A stretch of DNA of 64,000 nt from CBDAKK01 sp965216965 (GCA_965216965.1 CBDCGX010000022.1:67274-131273); one strand, 5' to 3'. Counted from the first letter of the stretch, positions 8,776-16,790 are shown. Notes: generated by a model not told the origin, from the letters alone. Numbers and translations: made by a program.

Positions 8776-9330
8776 ATGAGAGTACTTAGAATTATTTTAT
8801 CGGTAGCGTTTTTAATAGCAGGTGGCTTCTTTATTATTGCAATTATAAGTGCCCTAGTGGGAAATAAAAACACCCTTGGGGATTTTTTATGGAGTAGTTA
8901 TTCTTTTGTTTCATTTGGAATACCATTATTGTTTTTTTGGTTGTTTTCCGAATGCATAAGTAAAACATTACAAGCTCATAAAGTAGCTTCTTCTGCACTT
9001 ATGCTTGTTCCGTTTTTTATGTTTAGCATAGCGTTGCGCATATTTTTATGGGATAATATTGGAACAGAGCCACCATTTTGGGTTTCGACACAGCTTTTTG
9101 GAAAATTAGGAGCGGTAGTATTCTGGACATTTATTGGTGCAGTTGGAACAATGATTGTAACTTTATTTTATGTTTTTATGGGTGGAAGCGAAAAAAATAA
9201 AATTTCAAGAAACGAAAACTTCCAAAATATTAAAAACTCATTAAGTTCAAATTATGGAAAATCACCTCTTTTATTAAGGATAGTATTCAAACGAAAACTG
9301 ATGTTCCTTCTACAGACTCTGATGCTGTAA
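8776..9330 (+). CDS. ftsK: N-terminal membrane domain of FtsK/SpoIIIE DNA translocase (split gene, 5' part)
   Basis: About four hydrophobic helices (residues 5-28, 40-60, 72-93 and 112-136), then a charged linker. This is the usual N-terminal anchor of FtsK, which is missing from the following frame. Start ATG 8776 (a GTG at 8767 is also in frame). After about residue 160 the frame ends in an unlikely hydrophobic tail. From about 9260 the -1 frame reads natural linker sequence (SIQTKTDVPSTDSDAV...) straight into the FtsK motor. A one-base loss near the T4 run at 9268-9272 explains the split. Confidence 0.7.
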   Translation: MRVLRIILSVAFLIAGGFFIIAIISALVGNKNTLGDFLWSSYSFVSFGIPLLFFWLFSECISKTLQAHKVASSALMLVPFFMFSIALRIFLWDNIGTEPPFWVSTQLFGKLGAVVFWTFIGAVGTMIVTLFYVFMGGSEKNKISRNENFQNIKNSLSSNYGKSPLLLRIVFKRKLMFLLQTLML

Positions 9331-9368
9331 CACAAGTAAGTGAATTAAAAATCCCTTCTGAAACATCT

Positions 9369-11588
9369 GTGCGTGAAAAAGATATTATCCACTCTTCTAG
9401 CTTACATAATGTGAGTGTGGCAAGAGGGAGTAATGGACATCGTGAAGAATGTGTAAGTGTAGATTCTGCTAAAGAACGATATCTACTTATTTTTAATAGG
9501 AATGATAAAAGTGTGAGAAGAGACATACAGCTTCATAGAGAGCTTGATGCAGATGTAATACAGGATGTAGTTCCCATAGGGGTAGAAATAGGGAATAGTG
9601 AACAATATATTTCACATTATCAGCCTAACGAGAAGAGAGAAAATGGTATCCAAGATATATATAAGAAAACTGATGATATAGAGGAACGGGCTAGTAAGGT
9701 AACAATAGACTCCCCTAAAAACGATACTGATACCGCATTGTATGAAAATGAAGATGAACACATGTCATCGGTGGAGCTTGCACAAGATGATTTTGAAGCT
9801 AAAGATAAAGAACATGATATTGAAGATGAGCACTCATGTTTTGACTACGAAGATGATTCAATTGTATATAGTAGTATCGATATTAAAGACATAAAAGATG
9901 AGAATAGTGAAAGTATTTCAAAAGAGAATAAAGTTTTATATGAGTCATATGAGAATGATCCTGTAGTTGGTGTGGGCGAAAGTGCTGCAGATGTTGATTC
10001 TGATGTAACCAGCACCGGAAGTAATGAAGAAAGTAAAGACATAGAATATCATAAAAAAAAACTTTCATCAACGAATATATCAATAAATACTACAAACGAA
10101 AAGAAGCTCCCTAAAAGTAATAAAGAAGAAATATATAATGATGGTGTTTTGTCAAAACCCCGTAAAAAGAAAAAAGGTCCTTATAAAATACCAATACATG
10201 GAGTTTTACGATCTGTTTCTAAAAATAAAGATCATGATTCTCAATTAGACAAGAATGCTGCTATTGTTTTAGAAGATACTCTGAGAGAATTTAATATAGA
10301 TGCACGCGTAACGTCTATTTGTCGAGGTCCTGTGGTAACACTTTTTGAGATAGTTCCTGCTGCAGGGGTAAAGTTAAGTCGTATAGTTGATCTTTCGGAT
10401 AATATTTCTTTTAGACTCGCTGCACCGAGCATTAGAATAGTTGCACCTATTCCTGGGAAAGAAGCTGTGGGAATAGAAGTCCCAAATGTAGGGAGAGAGA
10501 TTGTTACGCTTTCTGAGTTGGTGTCTCATAAAATGTTTTTTAGCAAAGAAACTGCACTACCCACTGTTCTTGGGAAGGATATTCAAGGTAATGTTCAAAT
10601 TGTTGATCTTGTTAAAACTCCTCATTTACTTATAGCAGGAGCAACAGGAAGTGGAAAGTCAGTATGTGTAAATGCAATTATTTGTTCTTTGCTTTTTAGA
10701 TGCCCTCCAGACCAATTAAAACTCCTCCTCATAGACCCTAAAATTGTTGAGCTGAGTTTTTATAATGATATACCTCATCTTCTTACTCCTGTAATTAGTA
10801 CGCCAGAGAAGTCATTAAAAGCACTTAAGTGGTGCGTGAAAGAAATGGAGAAACGATACCATTTACTTGAATCCTATGGAGTTCGTGAAATACGCAGTTA
10901 TAATCAAAAAACTTCTGAGGAGAAAATACATGCATCTGCACATATGCCATATATTGTTATTGTAATTGATGAGTTTGCCGATCTTATGACGGTATGTGGA
11001 AAAGAAATAGAATCTCTTGTTTCTCGCCTTGCAGCAAAATCGCGTGCGGTAGGAATACATCTTGTTATTGCTACACAACGACCATCAACTGATGTTATTA
11101 CTGGTCTTATTAAGGCAAACATTCCATCAAGAATTGCTTTTATGGTTACAAGTAAAACTGATTCTAGAATCATACTTGATATGAATGGTGCTGATAAGCT
11201 TTTGGGAAAAGGTGATATGCTTTTTTCTTCTGCGAGTGAGCCCTTTCCATCTCGTATACAGGGGGCTTTTTTATCGGAAGAAGAAGTAGAAAAAGTTGTA
11301 TGTCATGTAAAAGAGGTAGGCGGAGATCCTGATTATATTGATGAAGAAGAAATATTTCCTAGTGATACAAATGCCACCGATATGAGTGCTATTAATGATG
11401 ACCCTCTTTGGAAAGATGCGGTAGAAGAAGTATGTACAACAGGGAGAGCATCAGCTTCTCACTTACAGCGAAGGTTTAAAGTTGGGTATAATCGAGCAGC
11501 GCGAATGATAGATGAAATGGAACATCAAGGTATTATAAGCTCTCCTCAGGGAAGTGGAAAGAGAGAAGTTTTATTACCTAGCTATTAG
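9369..11588 (+). CDS. ftsK: FtsK/SpoIIIE DNA translocase, linker and motor (split gene, 3' part)
   Basis: The frame is open from 9234; GTG 9369 is only the first start-like codon. A long acidic linker (to about residue 260) is followed by the RecA-like motor with Walker A GATGSGKSV (about 424-432) and Walker B IVIDEFADL (about 530). A C-terminal winged-helix gamma domain (about 677-737, RRFKVGYNRAARMID) binds orienting sequences. FtsK pumps chromosome ends through the septum and activates dimer resolution. The membrane anchor is in the preceding frame, so as sequenced the motor would be soluble. No canonical -1 slippery heptamer is seen in the overlap. Confidence 0.92.
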   Translation: MREKDIIHSSSLHNVSVARGSNGHREECVSVDSAKERYLLIFNRNDKSVRRDIQLHRELDADVIQDVVPIGVEIGNSEQYISHYQPNEKRENGIQDIYKKTDDIEERASKVTIDSPKNDTDTALYENEDEHMSSVELAQDDFEAKDKEHDIEDEHSCFDYEDDSIVYSSIDIKDIKDENSESISKENKVLYESYENDPVVGVGESAADVDSDVTSTGSNEESKDIEYHKKKLSSTNISINTTNEKKLPKSNKEEIYNDGVLSKPRKKKKGPYKIPIHGVLRSVSKNKDHDSQLDKNAAIVLEDTLREFNIDARVTSICRGPVVTLFEIVPAAGVKLSRIVDLSDNISFRLAAPSIRIVAPIPGKEAVGIEVPNVGREIVTLSELVSHKMFFSKETALPTVLGKDIQGNVQIVDLVKTPHLLIAGATGSGKSVCVNAIICSLLFRCPPDQLKLLLIDPKIVELSFYNDIPHLLTPVISTPEKSLKALKWCVKEMEKRYHLLESYGVREIRSYNQKTSEEKIHASAHMPYIVIVIDEFADLMTVCGKEIESLVSRLAAKSRAVGIHLVIATQRPSTDVITGLIKANIPSRIAFMVTSKTDSRIILDMNGADKLLGKGDMLFSSASEPFPSRIQGAFLSEEEVEKVVCHVKEVGGDPDYIDEEEIFPSDTNATDMSAINDDPLWKDAVEEVCTTGRASASHLQRRFKVGYNRAARMIDEMEHQGIISSPQGSGKREVLLPSY

Positions 11589-11666
11589 GATGTGTGTTAT
11601 AGTAAACTGTGTTTTTTATAATTATAGAATTAATATTAAATAGAAAAAAAAAAGACAGTAATGTGA

Positions 11667-11672
11667 TATAAT
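11667..11672 (+). promoter_or_regulatory. -10 box of the lysA-his operon, leaderless geometry
   Basis: TATAAT is followed by 7 nt and the lysA ATG. There is no Shine-Dalgarno. Confidence 0.45.
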
Positions 11673-11679
11673 TATAAAG

Positions 11680-12918
11680 ATGAGGAACTTTCCTTTTAAT
11701 CTTGATAATATAAGAAATATTATCAAACAGTATCCAACACCATTTTATATATATGATGAAAAAGCTATATGTGATAATGCTCAGAAATTATACAGTGCTT
11801 TTAGCTGGGCAAAAAACTTTAAGAACTACTTTGCTGTAAAGGCGACACCAACACCAATGCTTCTTTCCATTTTGCGAGAGCAGGGGATGGGGTTTGATTG
11901 TAGCTCATATACAGAATTATTAATGGTTGAGAATCTCGGAGTGAGGGGTGATGAGATAATGTTTACTTCTAATAACACCCCCAAAAAAGATATGCAGAAA
12001 GCTTTTGATATGAAAGCCATTATTAACCTTGATGATATAACTCATATCAATTTTTTAAAGAACTTTTTCGGAATACCACCCCTTCTTTGTATGAGATATA
12101 ATCCGGGGTCGTTAAAGAAAGGCAACATAATTATTGGTCACCCTGAAGATGCAAAGTATGGATTTACCACTGAACAAATATTTGAAGGATATCAAAAAGC
12201 AAAGAGCTTGGGTGTAGAACGGTTTGGGCTCCACACAATGGTTGCTTCAAATGAGCTTGTAGAAGAATATTTTATTGAGACGGCGGTCTTGCTTTTTAAT
12301 CTTTGCGTTCAAATAAAAAACAAGCTTAATATATCAATACAGTTTGTAAACCTTGGTGGAGGTATTGGCATACCATATAAGCCAACGGACAAACCAGTTG
12401 ATTATCTAATCATATCAGAGGGCATAAAAAAGGCATACGAAAAGATAATAATTCCATCAGGGCTTGATGGATTAGAAATTGTAATGGAGAATGGAAGAGT
12501 TATTACAGGTCCCTATGGCTACTTGGTGAGCACTGTACAGCATATTAAAGAAACATATAAGAAATATGTAGGGCTTGATGCTAATATGTCTGACCTCATG
12601 CGACCTGGTATATATGGAGCATATCACCATATAAGTGTGCTTGGAAAGGAACACAATACTATAAAAAAAGTGTATGATATTACAGGTAGCCTTTGTGAAA
12701 ATAATGATAAGTTTGCCATAGATAGAGAAATGCCTCTTATGTCTATTGGTGATATAGTGGTTATTTGTGATAGTGGTGCGCATGGACACGCAATGGGTTT
12801 TAATTATAATGGCAAACTTCGTTCGGCAGAGTTGCTTTTAAAAAAAGATGGTGAGGTGCTTCTTATGAGAAGAGCACAAACACCTGAAGATTATTTTTCT
12901 ATGGTGGTGTGGAAATGA
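11680..12918 (+). CDS. lysA: Diaminopimelate decarboxylase
   Basis: 412 residues of the fold III PLP decarboxylase family. The Schiff-base lysine is Lys54 in FAVKATPTP. Other marks are DCSSYTEL, the phosphate-binding NLGGGIGIPY, ENGRVITGPYG and the C-terminal CDSGAHGHAMGFNYNG, where Cys supplies the active site across the dimer. It makes L-lysine from meso-diaminopimelate. Spirochaetes of this type may use lysine or ornithine in the wall, so flux is hard to predict. Its stop overlaps hisA (ATGA), making a lysA-hisA-hisE unit. An ornithine/arginine decarboxylase is less likely given the LysA-type C-terminus. Confidence 0.85.
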   Translation: MRNFPFNLDNIRNIIKQYPTPFYIYDEKAICDNAQKLYSAFSWAKNFKNYFAVKATPTPMLLSILREQGMGFDCSSYTELLMVENLGVRGDEIMFTSNNTPKKDMQKAFDMKAIINLDDITHINFLKNFFGIPPLLCMRYNPGSLKKGNIIIGHPEDAKYGFTTEQIFEGYQKAKSLGVERFGLHTMVASNELVEEYFIETAVLLFNLCVQIKNKLNISIQFVNLGGGIGIPYKPTDKPVDYLIISEGIKKAYEKIIIPSGLDGLEIVMENGRVITGPYGYLVSTVQHIKETYKKYVGLDANMSDLMRPGIYGAYHHISVLGKEHNTIKKVYDITGSLCENNDKFAIDREMPLMSIGDIVVICDSGAHGHAMGFNYNGKLRSAELLLKKDGEVLLMRRAQTPEDYFSMVVWK

Positions 12919-13673
12919 AAACAATTACAATTATTCCTGCTATTGATATTAGCAATAAGAAATGTATACGTCTTCAACAAGGCGATTTTTCTTCTAAGAA
13001 AGAATACCCGGCCGATCCAATACGGCTTATAAAGTATTATGCAGATTGTGGAGCATCACGAATCCATATAGTAGATATAGATGCTGCTTTATCTCAAGGG
13101 AATAATCGTGAGATGATTGCGAGCATGTGTGCCGCACTTTGTAGCTATAAATGTGTAATAGAAGTGGGTGGTGGTGTAAGAAAGGAAAGTGATGTAACGG
13201 CACTTTTAGATATTGGAGTTCATAGAATAAATCTAGGTACTGTGCTTATCAATAATTTTTTTGAGGTTCAATATTGGACTCATAAATATGGGAAAGTATT
13301 TACCGCGTCTATTGATGCAAAAAACGACATGCTTCGAATTGCTGGGTGGATGGAAGATAGTAAGATTTCTGTAGAACAGTTTTTACATCAGATTAGAAAA
13401 ATTGCTTTTTGCTGCATTAATTATACAGATATAAAAAGAGATGGGATGATGGAAGGTGCTAATATTGATAAAGCTAATAGTATTGCAAAGGTGGCTCATG
13501 TTCCCGTGGTTATTTCGGGAGGAATAGGGTCTGAAGAGAATATTGAAACAATTGTAAAAGAAAGCGATCAAAATATTGTTGGCATGATTATTGGAAGAGT
13601 ATTGCTTGATGGAAAAGTTCATATAGAAGGGTTATTAAAAAAACATCCAGGTGTGTCTGGCATGGATTGGTAA
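12915..13673 (+). CDS. hisA: HisA, ProFAR isomerase of histidine biosynthesis
   Basis: 252 residues from ATG 12915, which overlaps the lysA stop. It is a (beta-alpha)8 barrel with catalytic Asp in PAIDI near the start and Asp in YTDIKRDGMMEG, plus the phosphate-binding EVGGGVR and VISGGIGS repeats. It isomerises ProFAR to PRFAR. HisF lacks the TDIKRDG context, which favours HisA. hisE follows with a short overlap. The remaining his genes are not in the window. Confidence 0.88.
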   Translation: MKTITIIPAIDISNKKCIRLQQGDFSSKKEYPADPIRLIKYYADCGASRIHIVDIDAALSQGNNREMIASMCAALCSYKCVIEVGGGVRKESDVTALLDIGVHRINLGTVLINNFFEVQYWTHKYGKVFTASIDAKNDMLRIAGWMEDSKISVEQFLHQIRKIAFCCINYTDIKRDGMMEGANIDKANSIAKVAHVPVVISGGIGSEENIETIVKESDQNIVGMIIGRVLLDGKVHIEGLLKKHPGVSGMDW

Positions 13674-14251
13674 TTGTGTTGACTTCTCTTGTAGTTGTTT
13701 ATAAGGAAAGGGTAATATATGCTTGTCTTGTAAATGAGAAAGCGTATTCAAAATCGCTAGAGAATAAAGAGCTTTGGGGGTTGCATCCGAAAACACATAA
13801 GATTCTTTTGGTAAAGCCTCGCATTGTTATTACAGGTATAAAAAAAGAAAAGGAATGGTATGTTGCTCAAGCAAAAAACAACCCTTTACAACAAAAAAGA
13901 ACTGTACAAAAAAACAAACCTGTAAAACTGCCACTGGTCAAGCAACAAAAAAAAACAGTTCACTCGTATAACAATTTAGATTTTTTACAAACACTTTTTG
14001 ATATTATTGTAGAAAAGAAAAAAACACTCTGTAAAGATTCGTATACAAGTTATTTATTTGAATCTGGTTCTGATAAGATAAAAAAGAAGTTAGGGGAAGA
14101 AGCTGTAGAAATACTGCTTGCGAAAACAAAAAAGAATATACTTAGTGAAAGTGCAGATTTTCTTTATCATTTATTAGTGTTTTTTGCTCAACATGATATA
14201 TCGATTAGAGATTGTGTGAAAGTGTTAGAACAAAGGCATACCACCCATTAG
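13667..14251 (+). CDS. hisE: HisE-type phosphoribosyl-ATP pyrophosphohydrolase with a degenerate HisI-like N-terminus
   Basis: 194 residues from TTG 13667 (GTG 13676 is possible), overlapping hisA by 7 bp. The C-terminal ~95 residues are clear HisE: SYTSYLFESGSDKIKKKLGEE, AVEILLA, ESADFLYHLLVFF. The N-terminal ~55 residues recall HisI (VVVYKERVIYACLVNEKAYSKSLENKELWGLHP). They then lose the HisI core: no GETSG block and no Cys/His zinc ligands, with a Lys/Gln-rich linker instead. I infer a HisIE fusion whose cyclohydrolase half has decayed. PRA-CH activity would have to come from another gene. Confidence 0.75.
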   Translation: MVIVLTSLVVVYKERVIYACLVNEKAYSKSLENKELWGLHPKTHKILLVKPRIVITGIKKEKEWYVAQAKNNPLQQKRTVQKNKPVKLPLVKQQKKTVHSYNNLDFLQTLFDIIVEKKKTLCKDSYTSYLFESGSDKIKKKLGEEAVEILLAKTKKNILSESADFLYHLLVFFAQHDISIRDCVKVLEQRHTTH

Positions 14252-14292
14252 AAGCATAGTACATGTTTGTAGTAAATAGATTAATATGAAAA

Positions 14293-14320
14293 ATCCCATG
14301 TGTGTTAACACACATGGGAT
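14293..14320 (-). terminator. Palindromic terminator between hisE and hsp20
   Basis: A perfect 28-nt palindrome (ATCCCATGTGTGTT and its complement). On the minus strand it is followed by TTTTT, making it the hsp20 terminator; it can also stop hisE transcripts. Confidence 0.85.
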
Positions 14321-14338
14321 AAGAGTAGTATTATGCAG

Positions 14339-14746
14339 TTACTCTTCTACTTCTATGGGTATGAGCTTAGGTCTTTGCTCTTCCTTTTTTGGCAGAGTAA
14401 GAGTAAGGACTCCATTTTTCATTTTTGCATTCATTTTTGACACATCTACATTGTCAGGAGTGCAAAATGTAAAAGAATATGTTCTTTCGTTATATTCTCT
14501 CTCTTTTTTCTCTTCTTTTTTTGTACTGATAGAAAGAATATTGTCTCTTAATTCAATTGCAAGATTGTCTCTTTCAATTCCGGGGACATCTATATTTATT
14601 GTATAAGAGTTGTCATTTACTTCTACCTTGGGAGTAGAGCTACAATAAAATGTTTCTCCAACGTCATTTAAGCAATGGGGAAAATTATATTTCCTTGTGT
14701 GTAATGCTGAAAATAATGAATCAAAAACTGAAACTAAATTGTTCAT
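14339..14746 (-). CDS. Small heat-shock protein (Hsp20/alpha-crystallin)
   Basis: 135 residues. The alpha-crystallin domain spans about 40-120: YTINIDVPGIERDNLAIEL and NGVLTLTLPK are diagnostic. The C-terminal IPIEV is the IxI motif that docks between subunits of the oligomer. It is an ATP-independent holdase for unfolding proteins. A good Shine-Dalgarno (AGGAGG) precedes the ATG. The transcript should start near 14780 from a consensus sigma-54 promoter rather than a CIRCE or sigma-32 type element. That is unusual for hsp20 and ties it to an enhancer-dependent stress signal. Confidence 0.95.
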   Translation of the reverse strand: MNNLVSVFDSLFSALHTRKYNFPHCLNDVGETFYCSSTPKVEVNDNSYTINIDVPGIERDNLAIELRDNILSISTKKEEKKEREYNERTYSFTFCTPDNVDVSKMNAKMKNGVLTLTLPKKEEQRPKLIPIEVEE

Positions 14747-14788
14747 AATAAACCTCCTAAAATGTTTTATTTTTCATTCACTATTATT

Positions 14789-14806
14789 ATGCAATTATCG
14801 TGCCAA
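14789..14806 (-). promoter_or_regulatory. Sigma-54 (RpoN) promoter of hsp20
   Basis: The minus strand reads TTGGCACGATAATTGCAT, a full match to the -24/-12 consensus (GG and GC separated by 10 nt). It is 43 nt upstream of the hsp20 ATG, giving a leader of about 33 nt with a Shine-Dalgarno. Confidence 0.88.
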
Positions 14807-14833
14807 AATTGATGTTTTTATAAAAAAAATAAT

Positions 14834-14860
14834 GTAAAATGTTGTAATACAACGTTTTAC
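14834..14860. promoter_or_regulatory. 27-bp dyad upstream of the hsp20 sigma-54 promoter (candidate activator site)
   Basis: GTAAAATGTTGTA, a central A, then TACAACGTTTTAC: 12 of 13 positions pair. It lies about 28 bp upstream of the -24 element, roughly -55 to -80 from the expected start. That is a plausible site for a bacterial enhancer-binding protein. Confidence 0.6.
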
Positions 14861-15027
14861 AAAGAAAGGTGTTTTTTATTTATAAAAATAAATGGTAGCA
14901 ATATGGATGTTTGAGTATTTTTGAAACATATTTTTTTTTGTAATAGGTTGTATTGTGTTATTTTAACACAGTGGGCTCTTTATACTGTTGCTATATGTGT
15001 CGTTTTGATATATTTAATATATTAGGT
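14861..15027. other. Spacer between hsp20 control region and RNA candidate
   Basis: AT-rich, no gene. It contains a short dyad TGTGTTATTTTAACACA near 14954-14970. A possible plus-strand promoter follows at about 14984-15012 (TTGCTA, 17 nt, TATTTA) that could serve the RNA candidate. Confidence 0.35.
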
Positions 15028-15143
15028 GTAGTATGAAGGCGTTTTATGGGGAATTTCAAGATGCTATATAAACCACAAAACATACTTCATACTACGGAGC
15101 ATATGAAAGTAAAAAGAGGTTATATGTTTATAACCTCTTTTTT
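15028..15143 (+). ncRNA. Candidate structured small RNA ending in a terminator
   Basis: An 11-bp perfect stem GTAGTATGAAG (15028-15038) / CTTCATACTAC (15085-15095) encloses a GC/ATA internal loop. A second stem GTTTTATGG (15041-15049) / CCACAAAAC (15073-15081, one A.C mismatch) leads to a 23-nt apical loop. About 20 nt later comes an intrinsic terminator with a T run on the plus strand. No protein is encoded. It does not show the SRP RNA apical motif or a tmRNA pattern I know. It could instead be a cis element on the opposite strand. Confidence 0.4.
15115..15143. terminator. Bidirectional terminator at the end of ssb and of the RNA candidate
   Basis: AGAGGTTATA/TATAACCTCT (15115-15138) with T runs on both sides; the ssb stop codon lies inside the stem. 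Confidence 0.85.
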
Positions 15144-15584
15144 ATCTTTCTCTGATAGGGGGGTAAGGACATCGGGATGAAGTTCTATAGCTGACACAGT
15201 TTCAGGATCGTTAGATTGCGATTCTGAGCTAGGGTTGTCTTTTTTAGATTTTGTCTTTTGAGGAAAAAAATCTATATGTTCAGCAACAATTTTGATGTTT
15301 TGATGAGGATTGTTTTCTTCATCTTTCCATCGTTCTTGTTTGAGCTTTCCAACTACACGGATACCACTCCCTTTTTTGAGATATTTTGCGCAGTTTTCCG
15401 CTGTATTACCCCACGCATCAATATTAAAAAAATATGTTTCATGTACAGTTTCTCCGTTTTTCTTGTAAAAACGGTTGTTTGCAATTCTTAAACTACACAC
15501 ATTACTCTTTGTATTTTCGAGATGTATGAGTTTAGGGTCCTGTACAAGATGACCTTCCACTAAAATGGAATTAAGATTATTCAT
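15120..15584 (-). CDS. ssb: Single-stranded DNA-binding protein lacking the acidic C-terminal tip
   Basis: 154 residues. The N-terminal OB fold (1-107) has SSB landmarks: NSILVEGHLVQDPKL, LRIANNRF, FFNIDAWGNTAENCAKYLKKGS and the IRVVGKLKQERW strand, then IDFFPQK. It coats single-stranded DNA in replication and repair. The tail ends LSEKDKKEVINI and has no DDDIPF-type acidic tip, the usual docking site for partner proteins. This may be a specialised paralogue, or the species may use another ending. A Shine-Dalgarno (AGGAGG) precedes the ATG. Confidence 0.9.
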   Translation of the reverse strand: MNNLNSILVEGHLVQDPKLIHLENTKSNVCSLRIANNRFYKKNGETVHETYFFNIDAWGNTAENCAKYLKKGSGIRVVGKLKQERWKDEENNPHQNIKIVAEHIDFFPQKTKSKKDNPSSESQSNDPETVSAIELHPDVLTPLSEKDKKEVINI

Positions 15585-15754
15585 GTTTCCTCCTTATAAA
15601 AAACAACTTCTGTATATACGTACATTTCCTAAGCTAATTTTGCTTTAATATTTTATATATTTATTGCAATAAAATTACACATTATTTATGTGTTTTTTCA
15701 TATATAATAAATTCTGTATGTATACTCTTTAACACGGTTTTGATTGAAAAATTG

Positions 15755-15760
15755 TATACT
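15755..15760 (+). promoter_or_regulatory. -10 box, leaderless start of the thioesterase gene
   Basis: TATACT, 6 nt, then ATG 15767. The box position argues against the in-frame TTG at 15740. Confidence 0.45.
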
Positions 15761-15766
15761 ATTTTT

Positions 15767-16252
15767 ATGAATAGTATATATTGTCTAAATATTGTGGTAA
15801 GAGATTATGAATGCGATTCTCAAGGCATTGTAAATAATGCTGTATATAATAATTATTTTGAGCATGCAAGAAATGTAGTTATCCTTAGGGAAGGATATAC
15901 GCTTAATACATTGTTTCAGCATAAGCAGGTACCAGTTGTAACGCGATCTACTGTGGATTATACATATCCGCTTAGAAGTGGCAATGTATGTAATGTTATT
16001 ACTTCTTATGAAAAAAAAGGATCATATAAAATTCTTTTTCATCAATCTATTGTGAAAATATGTGATACACCTTTTGAAGAGAATAATAAAAATATTATAG
16101 CAAGTGATGTATTAAAAGATGCTAATATAGCACAAAAAAAGTATAAAGAAGAAAAAATATGCGCAAAGGCGGTATTTACTATAGCTATTGTGTGGAATCA
16201 AAAGCCATTACAAGTAAAAGATACTATTTTTGCAAAGATGCTTAAGAATTAG
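15767..16252 (+). CDS. Acyl-CoA thioesterase of the 4HBT/YbgC hotdog family
   Basis: 161 residues. The hotdog-fold active-site block YECDSQGIVNNAVYNNYFEHAR matches the 4-hydroxybenzoyl-CoA thioesterase pattern (catalytic Asp, then GIV.N..Y..Y.E.AR). The central helix and the strand TVDYTYPLRSGN fit too. It would hydrolyse an acyl-CoA or acyl-ACP; the substrate is not predictable. No Shine-Dalgarno; a leaderless transcript is likely. A monocistronic unit followed by a decayed gene. Confidence 0.8.
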   Translation: MNSIYCLNIVVRDYECDSQGIVNNAVYNNYFEHARNVVILREGYTLNTLFQHKQVPVVTRSTVDYTYPLRSGNVCNVITSYEKKGSYKILFHQSIVKICDTPFEENNKNIIASDVLKDANIAQKKYKEEKICAKAVFTIAIVWNQKPLQVKDTIFAKMLKN

Positions 16253-16279
16253 CAACTAAGAGTTAGAAAATAGTAATAA

Positions 16280-16790
16280 TTAAATACAGCAGTGGCAAGT
16301 GGATTTGGTATAGACGTACATTGGGAAGCTCCTGATGAGGTACGGGTAGAAAATACAATAGGATTACAAAGTGCTGCTGGAACTCCGTCAAGTGGACCTA
16401 TTATGATAGATTTATATGAAAATCCATCAAAGTAATAGGAGTGAGTGGCAACTACAAAATCTGATGGAGGGATAGATATAGCTTGGAATGGGGATACTTC
16501 TCTAAAAGATCCAGGAGTAAATGAGGCAGGGGAGAGTGCAGACATAATGATACAGAATTTTATAGTGAAGTATACAGAAAATGGAGGGGTGGTATGAGAG
16601 AAAGAAGTAAAAGTACTAGATATTAATACGCCTCCTAAAAATATAACGCTACAATTTTATCATGATGGAATTAAGGGAGGAAAAGTTATACGATAAATAT
16701 GGGTGGAAGTATACCTGTACGGGTAAAGAAGCAGGTAGAAGTGGATACTTTAATTATAAACGAGAGGCTCTCTCTTAATAAATACAAAGT
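16280..16790 (+). pseudogene. Decayed fibronectin-like surface protein gene
   Basis: The frame from 16280 reads FN3-like repeats: AVASGFGIDVHWEAP, then VATTKSDGGIDIAWNG, each with the Val-x-Ala...Gly-Ile-Asp-x-x-Trp pattern of a beta-sandwich first strand. It is broken by TAA and TAG (16433-16438), TGA (16442 and 16595) and TAA (16694). It continues in another frame from 16699 (MGGSIPVRVKKQVEV...). The repeats resemble those of the intact lipoproteins at 52.5 and 57.2 kb, so this looks like a dead relative. No start or signal peptide remains. Confidence 0.65.

Noticed and set aside
9190..9330. Programmed -1 frameshift joining the two ftsK frames
   Set aside because: The A7 run at about 9191 lies before an in-frame TAA at 9231, and no X-XXY-YYZ heptamer occurs in the allowed overlap.
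11600..11680. Lysine riboswitch upstream of lysA
   Set aside because: The interval is only about 90 nt, AT-rich and has a promoter next to the start codon; no lysine-box structure fits.
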